DNA of 64,000 bases from Paenibacillus sp. CF384 (GTDB taxonomy: Bacteria; Bacillota; Bacilli; Paenibacillales; Paenibacillaceae), in assembly GCF_900106745.1 (NCBI RefSeq), contig NZ_FNNV01000006.1, positions 234,755-298,754 of the forward strand, in the 5' to 3' direction. Of the stretch, positions 1-9,156 are shown one piece after another (the first letter of the stretch is position 1; each line of letters opens with the position of its first letter). The position numbers were made by a program, and so were the translations under genes. A model generated the notes under the pieces. The model did no database searches and had not been told where the DNA came from. It saw only the letters and a list, made by a program, of their open reading frames with translations.

Positions 1-478
1 GATCAGCCAGCACAATAGGAAGTCCAAGACGCTTCAGCTTGAGCAGCGTGTCCAGCGGGCATTTGCCGGCAATAATGAACCCTGACACCGTGCTGGCTGC
101 CGCATGCTCAGACTCCCGTTCCGGCTCCAGCCAATCTTGGGCAGTCCGATTACCCGCCATTCCGAACGTAAAAAACTTCGGCGTCAGCCCATGCATCCGG
201 CAGCCTGCCGCCAGCCCTTCTCTGACGCGCTGCCAGAAATGCGGCTCCTTCGCATGATGTTCATCTAAACCGATATGAACGATTCGTGCCCCGCGTACTT
301 CATCTGCCGGCCCGGGTGGTACCGGACGCATCTTGTACCCCAGTGCGCCGGCCAGAGCTGTTACTTCCCTGCGGGTCGCCTCACTGACACCGGGTTTGCC
401 TGCGAGTGCTTGGGAAACGGTATATTTGGACACACCTAACCGGTCGGCTAATTGCTGCATCGATATTTTCTGTGCCAC
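1..478 (-). CDS. LacI-family transcriptional regulator (3' end outside window)
   Basis: The minus strand encodes the N-terminal 159 residues of a LacI/GalR regulator. The DNA-binding helix-turn-helix is at residues 5-25 (MQQLADRLGVSKYTVSQALA), followed by the hinge region and the start of the periplasmic-binding-protein-like effector domain (ARIVHIGLD, then GFIIAGKCP). A GTG at 476-478 is chosen as the start because AGGGAG lies about 9 bases upstream and the family begins a few residues before this helix. The gene diverges from the glycosidase at 630, so it probably controls that gene in response to a sugar. The C-terminus lies outside the window. Confidence 0.9.
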   Translation of the reverse strand, partial: MAQKISMQQLADRLGVSKYTVSQALAGKPGVSEATRREVTALAGALGYKMRPVPPGPADEVRGARIVHIGLDEHHAKEPHFWQRVREGLAAGCRMHGLTPKFFTFGMAGNRTAQDWLEPERESEHAAASTVSGFIIAGKCPLDTLLKLKRLGLPIVLAD

Positions 479-513
479 GGCTGCTTCTCCCTTCAAATTC
501 GCAATAATTCCGA

Positions 514-542
514 TTGACTTTTCTTTAGTTTACCTCTAAAGT
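514..542 (+). promoter_or_regulatory. Candidate promoter with overlapping inverted repeat
   Basis: TTGACT (514-519) and TAAAGT (537-542) are 17 bases apart and point toward the glycosidase. The inverted repeat CTTTAG-N7-CTAAAG (523-541) fills the spacer and the -10 box. It lies between divergent LacI and glycosidase genes, so it is a plausible repressor operator, although it lacks the central CG typical of LacI-family sites. The call rests on position and symmetry only. Confidence 0.4.
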
Positions 543-629
543 TGGCCCCGAATAAAGAGTGGTTCAACCTAACAAACCTAACAATATGTGAACAAAGACG
601 AACCCATAATGAGAGGCAGTGACACGAGA

Positions 630-3600
630 ATGAGCAGCACTATTTTGTTCTATGATGAAAGTTTCCCCTATACAGGAGATCGCCCGGATGCCGGGACGCT
701 CGCGAAGCTGCGTGAAAGCTTCCAAATCGTAACCGCAGCTGAGCTTGCTGATAAGTTGCCAGGCGCTTCTACATATGTACATCTTCACGGTTCCTATTTC
801 CCTAAATCAGCTTGGCCAGCCATTCTGGCGCATGCGAGTGGAGGTAAAGGGCTGCTCGTAGCAGGCGGCGCACCATTCAAAACTCCTGTATATGAAGAGA
901 ACGGCGAATGGCAATTCGAGCCGGATCAAACGGCTTATCACCAACAGCTGCATATCCATGAGGCTCTGCCGGTTACAGTCGATGGCGTTGCCAAACTGCA
1001 GCACTTCCGTGATATTCCTCTCTTCGCAGGCTATGAATCGTTATTTACGATCGAGTCCACCTTCGGTCTTGCGCTGCATGTCACAAGAGCGGATGACGCA
1101 CCGGGCGAAGGCGGCTCTGCCGGCCCCATCGACGCTCACATCTACCCGCTGCTTCGCGGGATCAGCGGAGACGGCCTTGCGCGTGAGCTGTCAGCGCCTG
1201 CTATCTTGCTTGAGCATACGAAAGGTCCTTTCAGCGGCGGCCGCTGGATTCTTATCAATCAGCCGCTGCGCAGCTCGTTCTGGTCGGGCAATGGCGCTGC
1301 CGCGCTCTCCGAGTGGGCGGACTTCACATCGCAAGGCGTTACAGAGTTATGGCTGAAGCCGAATTACGGCTCGTATGAGCTTGGCGAGCGTCCGGTCTTG
1401 ATGTTGCAAGGTCAACAGCTGCAATTGGCTCGTGACGAGCGGACAAGCAATCACACGGCGGCAGCATGGTCGTTTACTATGCGCGTGCGCAAAGCAAACA
1501 GCAATACGGTCAGCGAGCCTACTCCTTCTTTTGTCTATGAGGAAGCGGATTTCACAGAAGTATGGCGCAGCGACGCAGAGCTTGCGATTGGTCGTGAGCT
1601 GAGCCTTAAGCGTATTGTATTGCCTTTTAACTTAGAAGCAGGCTTCTATATCGTAGAATGCGAGGCCGTTTCTCCTGAAGGCGAGCGTCGCTTGCTCCGC
1701 CAGGGCTTCTGGGGTATGGACGAGGAACTGCTCCACTCCGGAGAGATGATTACGTGCGACCGGGACTATTTCTGGAAGAACGGCCGTCCGCTTCCGATTG
1801 TCGGCATGACTTACATGACGAGCGATGTGGCGCGTAAATATTTGTTCCTTCCGAATGCTGCTGTATGGGATCGCGACATGGCCCAAATGAAACGCGCGGG
1901 CATCAACTCCATTCGTACCGGCATCTGGACAGCGTATCGCAGTGTCATGTTTGTAGACGGTCATCCTTATGAAGAAGTGCTGCGCGCGATCGATGCCTTC
2001 TTCCTAACCGCTAAGCGATATGACCTTGAAGTTACGTTCAACTTCTTCGCTTTCACGCCGGAAGCATGGGAAGGCGTTAACCCATACCTTGATCCGCGCA
2101 GCGTTGAAGCACAGAAGCGTTTCATCGCGGCTATCGTGTCCCGCCATGCTGAATCCAAGCATGTCCATTGGGATTTGATCAATGAGCCATCCATGTTCGA
2201 TCCGACACGAATCTTCTCCGGACCACGATCCGCTCACGATCAGTTCGAGAAGACACATTATGTCAAATGGCTGCAGGAGCGCCATGGCTCGATTCGCGTG
2301 CTTCAAGAGCGCTGGAATATGACGCCTTCGGAGCTGCCTTCCTTTGAATCTGTGAAGCTGCCGGAGCAGAGCGAAATCGCCTTCGGTACGACCAATACGC
2401 TGAAGAAACTCGGCGGTCCTTGGCTTGACTATACTTTGTTCACGATGGATATGCATAACCGCTGGGCTTCCCAATTAGTTGCAACGATTCGTGCGATTCA
2501 GCCGAAGCAGCTGGTGACCGTCGGCCAGGATGAAGGGCTCGGAGCTCAGCGTCCATCGCCGTTCTTCTATGCGCAAGAGGTCGATTATACAACCGTTCAC
2601 TCGTGGTGGCTGATGGACAATCTCGTGTGGGATGGTATTTTCGCCAAAGCACCGGATAAACCGAACCTGATTCAGGAAACCGGTATTATGTACGTAGAGA
2701 CGCCTGACGGTCGTGCTAAGCGCAGCGAGGAAGAGCTTCGCAACATTCTGGAGCGCAAATATGCGTATGCCTTCTCCACAGGCGGAGCAGGTGCGGTTCA
2801 GTGGATCTGGAACATTAATTTCTATATGAACAATATCAATGAATCCCATATCGGAGCGCTGCGCGCAGATGGCACGGAGAAGCCCGAAGCGAATGTATCG
2901 TATGATTTCGGCGCCTTCATGGAGCAAATTCGCGACTTGTTCGTGGATCGCAAGCTGGAAGAGGTTGCGGTTATTTTCCCTTATTCCAACGACTTCTCGA
3001 ACCGCAAGCTTGCCTATGGAGCAACCACTCGCGCGATTCGGACACTGTCCTACACGATGAATGTGCATGCCTTCGGCCTTGGCGAATATCAGTTGGATTC
3101 ACTTGCAGTTACGAAGCCGAAGCTTATTATCGTGCCAAGTGCGCATAACTTCAGCAGCCAAGCACTGGATCAGCTTCTCGCGCATGTGAAGACAAGTGGC
3201 GGTACGCTCCTCTTCACCGGTCCGCTTGGACTGGACGAGTACTGGCGCCCGGTTGAGCGTTTGACAGGCGAGCTGGGACAGAACGCAGTCAGCAATTTGC
3301 TTCGTGAAGAGCTGCTGGAGCTCGGCAACGGTGCGCTGCATCCGATATCTTTCGGCGGCGATCGCATCACGGACAGCAACAAAGGCGTACTCACTTCCGC
3401 GGATAAAGGCCCGGCTAAAATAACGGATATTGCGCTTGGCGCCGGCCGCCTGCTGTGGTGCCCGCTTCCGCTTGAGCTGAATGAACGCCTGGAGCCGCTG
3501 CAAGCGGTGTACGGCGCTGCATTGGCGCAAGCCGGCGTGGCTGATGAGCTCGAATGGCTGCATGGCGGGGAGCTGCCAGGCGTTTATGGCCGCAAGCTGG

Positions 3601-3800
3601 CCTTCGCTTCCGGCTCGCTTTATATCTTCGTATCGGAATTCGGCTGCGATACGGCTATTGAAGTGCGCGATCCGCAGACCGGTGCCGTGTACGCCTTTAC
3701 ACTTCCACAGGAGCGGACTGTGATGTTCGCTGCAGATGCTGCCGGCAAACTTCTTGCCGTATATCGTCCGCACGAAGTTCAAATCGACGTTTCCCTTTAA
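630..3800 (+). CDS. Large clan-A glycoside hydrolase (beta-galactosidase-like)
   Basis: This is a protein of about 1056 residues with no signal peptide, so probably a cytoplasmic glycosidase. The middle part is a (beta/alpha)8 barrel. WDLINEP (Glu at about 519) is the expected acid/base and LIQETG (Glu at about 683) the expected nucleophile, the two-glutamate pattern of clan GH-A (GH5, GH42 and similar). The flanks are beta-rich, and the region after the barrel (IIVPSAHNFSS onward) resembles the class-I glutamine-amidotransferase-like domain of GH42 beta-galactosidases. The ATG at 630 is chosen (GAGAGG 13 bases upstream). An in-frame GTG at 588 and ATG at 609 lack a ribosome-binding site. The exact family and substrate are not identified. 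Confidence 0.8.
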   Translation: MSSTILFYDESFPYTGDRPDAGTLAKLRESFQIVTAAELADKLPGASTYVHLHGSYFPKSAWPAILAHASGGKGLLVAGGAPFKTPVYEENGEWQFEPDQTAYHQQLHIHEALPVTVDGVAKLQHFRDIPLFAGYESLFTIESTFGLALHVTRADDAPGEGGSAGPIDAHIYPLLRGISGDGLARELSAPAILLEHTKGPFSGGRWILINQPLRSSFWSGNGAAALSEWADFTSQGVTELWLKPNYGSYELGERPVLMLQGQQLQLARDERTSNHTAAAWSFTMRVRKANSNTVSEPTPSFVYEEADFTEVWRSDAELAIGRELSLKRIVLPFNLEAGFYIVECEAVSPEGERRLLRQGFWGMDEELLHSGEMITCDRDYFWKNGRPLPIVGMTYMTSDVARKYLFLPNAAVWDRDMAQMKRAGINSIRTGIWTAYRSVMFVDGHPYEEVLRAIDAFFLTAKRYDLEVTFNFFAFTPEAWEGVNPYLDPRSVEAQKRFIAAIVSRHAESKHVHWDLINEPSMFDPTRIFSGPRSAHDQFEKTHYVKWLQERHGSIRVLQERWNMTPSELPSFESVKLPEQSEIAFGTTNTLKKLGGPWLDYTLFTMDMHNRWASQLVATIRAIQPKQLVTVGQDEGLGAQRPSPFFYAQEVDYTTVHSWWLMDNLVWDGIFAKAPDKPNLIQETGIMYVETPDGRAKRSEEELRNILERKYAYAFSTGGAGAVQWIWNINFYMNNINESHIGALRADGTEKPEANVSYDFGAFMEQIRDLFVDRKLEEVAVIFPYSNDFSNRKLAYGATTRAIRTLSYTMNVHAFGLGEYQLDSLAVTKPKLIIVPSAHNFSSQALDQLLAHVKTSGGTLLFTGPLGLDEYWRPVERLTGELGQNAVSNLLREELLELGNGALHPISFGGDRITDSNKGVLTSADKGPAKITDIALGAGRLLWCPLPLELNERLEPLQAVYGAALAQAGVADELEWLHGGELPGVYGRKLAFASGSLYIFVSEFGCDTAIEVRDPQTGAVYAFTLPQERTVMFAADAAGKLLAVYRPHEVQIDVSL

Positions 3801-3815
3801 TTAGGAATGAAGGCT

Positions 3816-3866
3816 AAGACAAGCAGACCGGAGTACAACGAACTCCCTGCTTGTCTTTTCTTTTTG
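3816..3866 (+). terminator. Rho-independent terminator of the glycosidase
   Basis: The stem AAGACAAGCAG (3816-3826) pairs with CTGCTTGTCTT (3847-3857) and is followed by a T-rich run. It lies 16 bases after the glycosidase stop. Confidence 0.85.
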
Positions 3867-3886
3867 TCATGCCGCCTTCAAGGTCA

Positions 3887-3895
3887 TGCTATAAT
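3887..3895 (+). promoter_or_regulatory. Extended -10 promoter for the XRE-TPR regulator
   Basis: TGCTATAAT is a perfect extended -10 box located about 80 bases before the start at 3978. A possible but badly spaced TTGTCA (3864-3869) lies upstream, so promoter strength probably comes from the TG extension. Confidence 0.5.
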
Positions 3896-3977
3896 GGTGA
3901 AATCGTATCATTCTTAGGCTTCGTCCCACCAAGAATGTAAGGTTGTGGAAACGAAGGTGCAGTTGGAGGAATCACGC

Positions 3978-5243
3978 ATGCATGTAGGCAAAATTATTAA
4001 ATTTTATCGCGAACAAGCACGTATGACCCAAGAACAGCTTGGAAAAGGCATTTGCTCGGATACGCATATCAGTAAGATCGAACGCGGCTCGACGGACTTC
4101 TCACCCGAGGTTATTGCGCTTCTCACCGAACGTTTGAATATCTGCCTCGACAATGAGCTCATTAAACTAAACACGATTAAGAAGCGATTATTTGCCTGGC
4201 ATGAGGCGATCGTAATGCTGCTGCTGGATGAAATGGAAACGATCAAGCTCGAGCTGGAGAATGAGCAGCTGATTCAAATATCGGATTACACCGCCTTATA
4301 CCAGCTCATTCAGGCTCGTTATTATCTGGTTCATTCCCAATCGGACCCTGCCTATGCCATCGTTCTGAAGATGCAGCGCAGCCATTCCAAACTCCCAACC
4401 TACGAGAGCAACCTGCTCCTTCACATCACGGGAATCTGCTATTTGGCCAGACAAGACTATCGATCTGCAATAGATACCTTGAAGCAAATTGACGATGAGG
4501 AATATAACAATCCGGAATATTACTATCATATGGCTGTGGCTTATCATTGGATCGGATCACACATGATGGCCTATTATTACGGGGAGAAATCGCTTCGTTT
4601 CTTCAAAGACAGCCGGAACTTCGTGCGCACCATCGATGCAGAGATGCTGCTGCTGCTGCAAGTTGTGTTCGACGAGAATCGTAACCAAGCGGATATTATT
4701 GTGCGTTTCGAGAATTTGATCAAGTCCTGCGACATCTGCAACACGCCTGAGCGCAAGCGGATAGCGTTGCATAATCTAGCCTATGAATATCTGGAACAGA
4801 ACAATTACGAGCTGGCAGCCAACAATTATCAAGCTTCGATGGCATTGAATAACCCGAAGACGATGCTGTACCTGCTCTCGCTCGAAGGTTATATCCGCTG
4901 TTCCCTGCAGGGGAAACTACTGAGCAAAGAAGAGCTGCTGCGAGTTACGGAAGGCGGACTCCGTTCCGCCAAAGAAATTCATGACCACATGCTGCAAATT
5001 CGGTTTCAGCTCCTCCTCTATAAGATCGAAGAGCAGCACGAGCAATATTATAGTTATTTGCGCAACAGCGCGCTGTCCGTCATTCGTAATCATGGCGATG
5101 CGATGCTGGTAGAGAAGTGCGAGAAGGAATTATTCAACTATTATCTGTCAACCGGTCAACAGGAGCTGGCGCTGGAAACAGCCAGTTTCTTGATTAATAA
5201 AGGCAAGTCGCCGCTGAACAAAAAAGAGATGCTTCCCGGTTGA
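3978..5243 (+). CDS. XRE-family helix-turn-helix regulator with TPR-like C-terminal domain
   Basis: The protein has 421 residues. Residues 1-60 form an XRE-type helix-turn-helix (KIIKFYREQARMTQEQLG, then THISKIERG). The rest is helical and TPR-like (YYYHMAVAYHWIGSHMMAYY is one repeat). This is the layout of peptide- or ligand-sensing regulators of the PlcR/NprR/Rgg type, but no signal-peptide gene is seen next to it. The ATG at 3978 is preceded by GGAGG at 8 bases; an in-frame upstream GTG at 3945 has no ribosome-binding site. The gene is monocistronic between two terminators. Its target is not evident. Confidence 0.8.
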   Translation: MHVGKIIKFYREQARMTQEQLGKGICSDTHISKIERGSTDFSPEVIALLTERLNICLDNELIKLNTIKKRLFAWHEAIVMLLLDEMETIKLELENEQLIQISDYTALYQLIQARYYLVHSQSDPAYAIVLKMQRSHSKLPTYESNLLLHITGICYLARQDYRSAIDTLKQIDDEEYNNPEYYYHMAVAYHWIGSHMMAYYYGEKSLRFFKDSRNFVRTIDAEMLLLLQVVFDENRNQADIIVRFENLIKSCDICNTPERKRIALHNLAYEYLEQNNYELAANNYQASMALNNPKTMLYLLSLEGYIRCSLQGKLLSKEELLRVTEGGLRSAKEIHDHMLQIRFQLLLYKIEEQHEQYYSYLRNSALSVIRNHGDAMLVEKCEKELFNYYLSTGQQELALETASFLINKGKSPLNKKEMLPG

Positions 5244-5264
5244 TCCGGGAACCATCTCTTTTTT
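5221..5264. terminator. Bidirectional terminator overlapping a stop codon
   Basis: AAAAAGAGATG...TTCCCGG pairs with CCGGGAA...CATCTCTTTTTT. The hairpin includes the last codons and the TGA of the regulator (5241-5243). It also lies just after the convergent nitroreductase, so it can serve both genes. Confidence 0.85.
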
Positions 5265-5291
5265 GTTGTTCTCAGCCGGCTGCTGGTTAAC

Positions 5292-5864
5292 TTAGCCGTC
5301 AATCCAAGTCGTCTTGAGCTCAGCTGCTGCCCGCTTCGCTTGCGGCGCAGCCATATCCGGTACGCCGAGATAGATGAAGCCCAGCATCTTATCCTGCGGA
5401 CGCAGGCCAAAGCTTTCGTTCATCAGCGGGTGGTAGCATGGCTCTCCACTGCGCCATACAGCACCAAGGCCGAGCGCGTGTATGGTAAGCAGCATGTTTT
5501 GGATGGCTGCATTTACGGCTCCGTATTCCTCGAGCTCGATAATATCGTGCCTCTCAGCAGGCGAGACGGCAACCGCGATAATGACTGGCGCGCGGAACGC
5601 TTTTTTGATGGCTGATTCTGCTTTGAGCGCATTCTCAGGTGATGCCGGATCTGCCTCGCCTGCAAGCGCAATACGCGCAAGCGCATCGCCGAGCTGCTTG
5701 CGTCCGTCGCCGCGAAGAACGAAGAACCGCCAAGGCTCTGTTAAGCGATGATTCGGCGCATATATGCCCGCTTCCAAGATCTGCTCGATAACCGCTTTGT
5801 CGATCGGCTCCTGCGTTACTTTGCCAATACTTCTTCTTGTTCGAATTGCCTCGTGAATATTCAT
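5292..5864 (-). CDS. Nitroreductase-family flavoprotein
   Basis: The product has 190 residues, the usual length for a small FMN-dependent nitroreductase. The family N-terminus is clear (IRTRRSIGKV, then APNHRLTEPWRF), and GAVWRSG with YLGVP form the C-terminal flavin region. Such enzymes reduce nitro compounds or quinones with NAD(P)H, and the physiological substrate is unknown. AGGAGA precedes the ATG. It is convergent with the XRE regulator and shares its terminator. Confidence 0.9.
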   Translation of the reverse strand: MNIHEAIRTRRSIGKVTQEPIDKAVIEQILEAGIYAPNHRLTEPWRFFVLRGDGRKQLGDALARIALAGEADPASPENALKAESAIKKAFRAPVIIAVAVSPAERHDIIELEEYGAVNAAIQNMLLTIHALGLGAVWRSGEPCYHPLMNESFGLRPQDKMLGFIYLGVPDMAAPQAKRAAAELKTTWIDG

Positions 5865-5961
5865 GGACCGTCTCCTATTCTAGTAAGTGATACTATAATC
5901 ATAGCATATTTCGTCTCGGAATTTGATCCACGGATGCCATGCAAGAAGTTCCCAGCTGCAA

Positions 5962-7015
5962 GCGCATGAAGCGAACCAGGACGTCTACATAGTAGCAAAT
6001 TTGGCGGAATGTGCGCATGAAGCAAACCAGGAAGTCTACATAGTTAGCAAAGTGGGCGGAATGTGCGCATGAAGCAAACCAGGAAGTCTACATAGTAGCA
6101 AAGTGGGCGGATCGTGCGTATGAAGCGAACCAGGAAGTCTACATAGCAGCAAATTTGGCGGATCGAGCTCATGAAGCGAACCAGGAAGTCTACATAGCAG
6201 CAAAGTGGGCAGATCGAGCTCATGAAGCGAACCAGGAAGTCTACATAGTAGCAAATTTGGCGGAATGTGCGCATGAAGCAAACCAGGAAGTCTACATAGT
6301 TAGCAAAGTGGGCGGAATGTGCGCATGAAGCAAACCAGGAAGTCTACATAGTAGCAAAGTGGGCGGATCGTGCGTATGAAGCGAACCAGGAAGTCTACAT
6401 AGCAGCAAAGTGGGCGGATCGTGCGTATGAAGCGAACCAGGGAGTCTACATAGTAGCAAAGTGGGCGGAATGTGCGCGTGAAGCGAACCAGGGAGTCTAC
6501 ATAGTTAGCAAAGTGGGCGGAATGTGCGCATGAAGCAAACCAGGAAGTCTACATAGTAGCAAAGTGGGCGGAATGTGCGCATGAAGCGAACCAGGAAGTC
6601 TACATAGTTAGCAAAGTGGATGGATCGAGCTCATGAAGCGAACCAGGAAGTCTACATAGTACAAAGTGGGCGGAATGTGCGCATGAAGCGAATCAGGAAG
6701 TCTACATAGTTAGCAAAGTGGACGGATCGAGCTCATGAAGCGAACCAGGGTGTCTACATAGTAGCAAATTTGGCGGATCGACCGCATGAAGCAAACCAGG
6801 AAGTCTACATAGTTAGCAAAGTGGGCGGAATGTGCGCATGAAGCGAATCAGGAAGTCTACATAGTAGTAAAGTGGGCAAATCGAGCTCATGAAGCGAACC
6901 AGGGAGTCTACATAGTAGCAAAGTGGGCGGAATGTGCGCATGAAGCGAACCAGGGAGTCTACATAGTAGCAAAGTGGGCGGATCGTGCGTATGAAGCGAA
7001 CCAGGGAGTCTACAT
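5962..7015. repeat. Tandem array, 21 copies of a 51/52-bp unit
   Basis: The unit is GAAGCRAACCAGG, then AAGTCTACATAG, then (T)TAGCAAAGTGGGCGG, then a 13-base tail. GTCTACAT occurs 21 times at 51- or 52-base spacing. The tail has three main forms (GGAATGTGCGCAT, GGATCGTGCGTAT, GGATCGAGCTCAT) and the linker has AAAGTGGG and AAATTTGG forms. Units 1-3 recur in the same order as units 6-8, so blocks have been duplicated. Because 51 is a multiple of 3, short open frames run through it on the minus strand, but they break at the 52-base units and have no ribosome-binding site. There are no unique spacers, so it is not a CRISPR array. Confidence 0.95.
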
Positions 7016-7048
7016 CGGCGGAACTAACCCTAGTCTGCGAAACAAAAT

Positions 7049-7093
7049 AAATCCCGCAAGAGTCGGCCATCACGGCCGCCCCCTGCGGGATTT
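7049..7093 (-). terminator. Terminator of the isomerase/dehydrogenase operon
   Basis: AAATCCCGCA (7049-7058) pairs with TGCGGGATTT (7084-7093), 13 bases after the stop of the isomerase gene. On the minus strand the stem is followed by TTATTTTG. Confidence 0.85.
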
Positions 7094-7106
7094 CCATATA
7101 TCTCGA

Positions 7107-7946
7107 TTATGCTAGTCCAGCAGCAGTGTACACGCGATCGAACCCGGCCTTGGAGCGTGCAAGCAGCTCCTCCGACGATTGGGTAGGCGCCTCGGCAGTG
7201 AGGATCTCCTGCGTTACCGAACCCTTATAGCCAATCGCATTCAACGCACGAAGGAATCCGGCCAGGTCAATTACGCCTTCGCCCGGATAGAGTCTGCCAT
7301 TATCGCGTACCTCTTCTACCGGCAGATCCGGCGCATCGTTAATATGAACATGAACGATCTGATCCGGCGTAAGCGCCTCGATATCGGCAAGGCTCAAGCC
7401 ATTCGTGTACCAATGGTACGCATCGAATAACAAGCCGACATTCGGTTCGCCAATCGCGGCGATCCAATCGAGCGTTTCTTCCAGCGTCCATAGAAACGGA
7501 TTCGTCCACGCGCTGCGCAGATGATGCGGGCCAACAAATTCAAGTCCCAATGAAATGCCGTACGCACCGAGAATTTGTGCACATGTGCGCAATCTGCGCG
7601 TAGCAAGCACTGTGAAATGCGCTGCTTTAAAGTTCGTAGCAGGCAGCACATACGTGCAGCAGCGAGTGCAGCCAAGCGCCGCAGCAGCCGCTGCTTCCTC
7701 GGCCAGCTTGCTGAGTCCCTCACGGAACTTTTCCTCCGAATCCCGCCATTCTACGGAAAGACCGATTGAGCCAATGGCAACTTCATGTTTCGCCAGAAGC
7801 GCTTTAGCGCCTTCCAGCCCATTACGCTCAATAAGTCCTTTTGCATTAATATCTACCGTTTGAAATCCGAACCGGCTTGCTGCTGCGATTAAATTCTCGT
7901 CGCTTCCGATATTGCCGAGTCCGGCATGTGATAAACCTCTTAGCAT
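7107..7946 (-). CDS. Sugar phosphate isomerase/epimerase-like TIM barrel
   Basis: The product has 279 residues of the xylose-isomerase-like / AP-endonuclease-2 fold (IolE/IolI-type). Metal-site segments are visible: LGLEFVGP (Glu), LLFDAYHWY (Asp and His), VHVHINDAP (His), and VTQEIL (Glu) near the end. These enzymes isomerise or dehydrate sugars or inositols using a divalent metal. It follows the dehydrogenase gene by 21 bases on the same strand, so the two likely act in one pathway. Substrate unknown. Confidence 0.85.
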   Translation of the reverse strand: MLRGLSHAGLGNIGSDENLIAAASRFGFQTVDINAKGLIERNGLEGAKALLAKHEVAIGSIGLSVEWRDSEEKFREGLSKLAEEAAAAAALGCTRCCTYVLPATNFKAAHFTVLATRRLRTCAQILGAYGISLGLEFVGPHHLRSAWTNPFLWTLEETLDWIAAIGEPNVGLLFDAYHWYTNGLSLADIEALTPDQIVHVHINDAPDLPVEEVRDNGRLYPGEGVIDLAGFLRALNAIGYKGSVTQEILTAEAPTQSSEELLARSKAGFDRVYTAAGLA

Positions 7947-7967
7947 ATGCTTGATCCTCCAATTGTT

Positions 7968-9032
7968 TTATAGATTCCAGTCCAGCTTCACTTCGTTACC
8001 CGTGCGGGAAGATTCATAAATCGCATCCAGCACCAGATTGTTCGTAAACCCGGACATCGCTGACGTAATCGGCTGCTTGCCTTCTTGAATGCAGCTCAAG
8101 AAATGGCGGCTGAGACGCAAGCGTTCATTCTCGTCGTTTTCCGGTTTGCTGAGCGGAACTTCCATCGGCTTATTGAACTTCTCCGTGAGCAGCTTGCCTT
8201 GAGCTCCTCGGTAGCTTGCCCCGCCTTCCGTACCCATCAAATGCACGAATGGCGTATTGTCCGTGTCCATATGAACGGCCCAGCTGACTTCAAGCGACAG
8301 TGTGCTGCCGTTATCCATTTTGATCAAAGCCGTTGCCAAGTCCTCTACGTCATAGATGCCGTCCCAATTCGGCTTGCCCCAAGTGCCAATGCCCTTGCGC
8401 TTCGGCCCGAACTCGGCATAGGTAGCGCCGTAGACGGACACCGGCTTCGGATTGCCCATGAGGTAAAGCGCGAGATCCAGCATATGAACGCCGATATCGA
8501 TTAACGGACCGCCGCCGGATTGATCGGAACGCGTAAACCATGTGCCCCAGCCCGGTATGCCTTTACGGCGGTACCAGCCTGTTTTGGCTGTATAAATATG
8601 CCCCAGTTCGCCGCGGTCGATCTGTTCCTTGATTTGCATCGGAACCGACTCCCAGCGCATCTGATGTGCGATCATGACGACACGATCGGAGGAGCGGCTC
8701 GCTTTCAGAATTTGTCTGGCTGCATCGGCATTGATCCCCATCGGTTTCTCCAGCAGCACATGCTTGCCGGCTTCAATCGCTTGAATCGCAAGCTCCGCAT
8801 GATATTGGTTGGGAACGCCGATTACAACAGCATCCACATTGTCGCTTTGAATCAATGCTTCGGGCGATGCCAGCACCTCGGCAATGCCGTATTCCTTGGC
8901 CCTTTGCTCAGCCAAAGGCAGAAACACATCTGTGATTGCGGTGATTTGGCAGAGCTCGCCAAGCTGCGAGAATTGCGCTGCGTGAACGCTTCCAATATTT
9001 CCTGCACCAATAATACCAATACGAATCGCCAT
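7968..9032 (-). CDS. Gfo/Idh/MocA-family NAD(P)-dependent oxidoreductase
   Basis: The product has 354 residues. The N-terminal Rossmann fold starts with IGIIGAGNIGSVHA, and the family EKPMG motif follows HVLL at about residue 97. The C-terminal alpha/beta domain (GGGPLIDIGVHMLDLALYL) carries the catalytic His. Family members oxidise or reduce sugars and inositols. It is the first gene of a two-gene operon with the isomerase, and diverges from the AraC regulator at 9157, which probably controls both. Confidence 0.9.
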   Translation of the reverse strand: MAIRIGIIGAGNIGSVHAAQFSQLGELCQITAITDVFLPLAEQRAKEYGIAEVLASPEALIQSDNVDAVVIGVPNQYHAELAIQAIEAGKHVLLEKPMGINADAARQILKASRSSDRVVMIAHQMRWESVPMQIKEQIDRGELGHIYTAKTGWYRRKGIPGWGTWFTRSDQSGGGPLIDIGVHMLDLALYLMGNPKPVSVYGATYAEFGPKRKGIGTWGKPNWDGIYDVEDLATALIKMDNGSTLSLEVSWAVHMDTDNTPFVHLMGTEGGASYRGAQGKLLTEKFNKPMEVPLSKPENDENERLRLSRHFLSCIQEGKQPITSAMSGFTNNLVLDAIYESSRTGNEVKLDWNL

Positions 9033-9156
9033 GTTAATCCATCTGCCTCCTCGGATCCATCACTACTTCCACCATTTCTATGATAAAGTAGTACAGAGAA
9101 AAAAGCGTGACTAATATTTCGATAAACGTCCCATTTCTTCGGAGGCCTCTTATTCT

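Noticed and set aside
5962..7015. Possible CRISPR array
   Set aside because: Units are contiguous and nearly identical throughout, with no unique spacers between repeats and no cas genes in the window.
6036..7097. Two minus-strand open frames of 81 and 94 codons through the tandem array
   Set aside because: They exist only because 51 is divisible by 3. They break at 52-base units, have no ribosome-binding site, and the second runs into the terminator.
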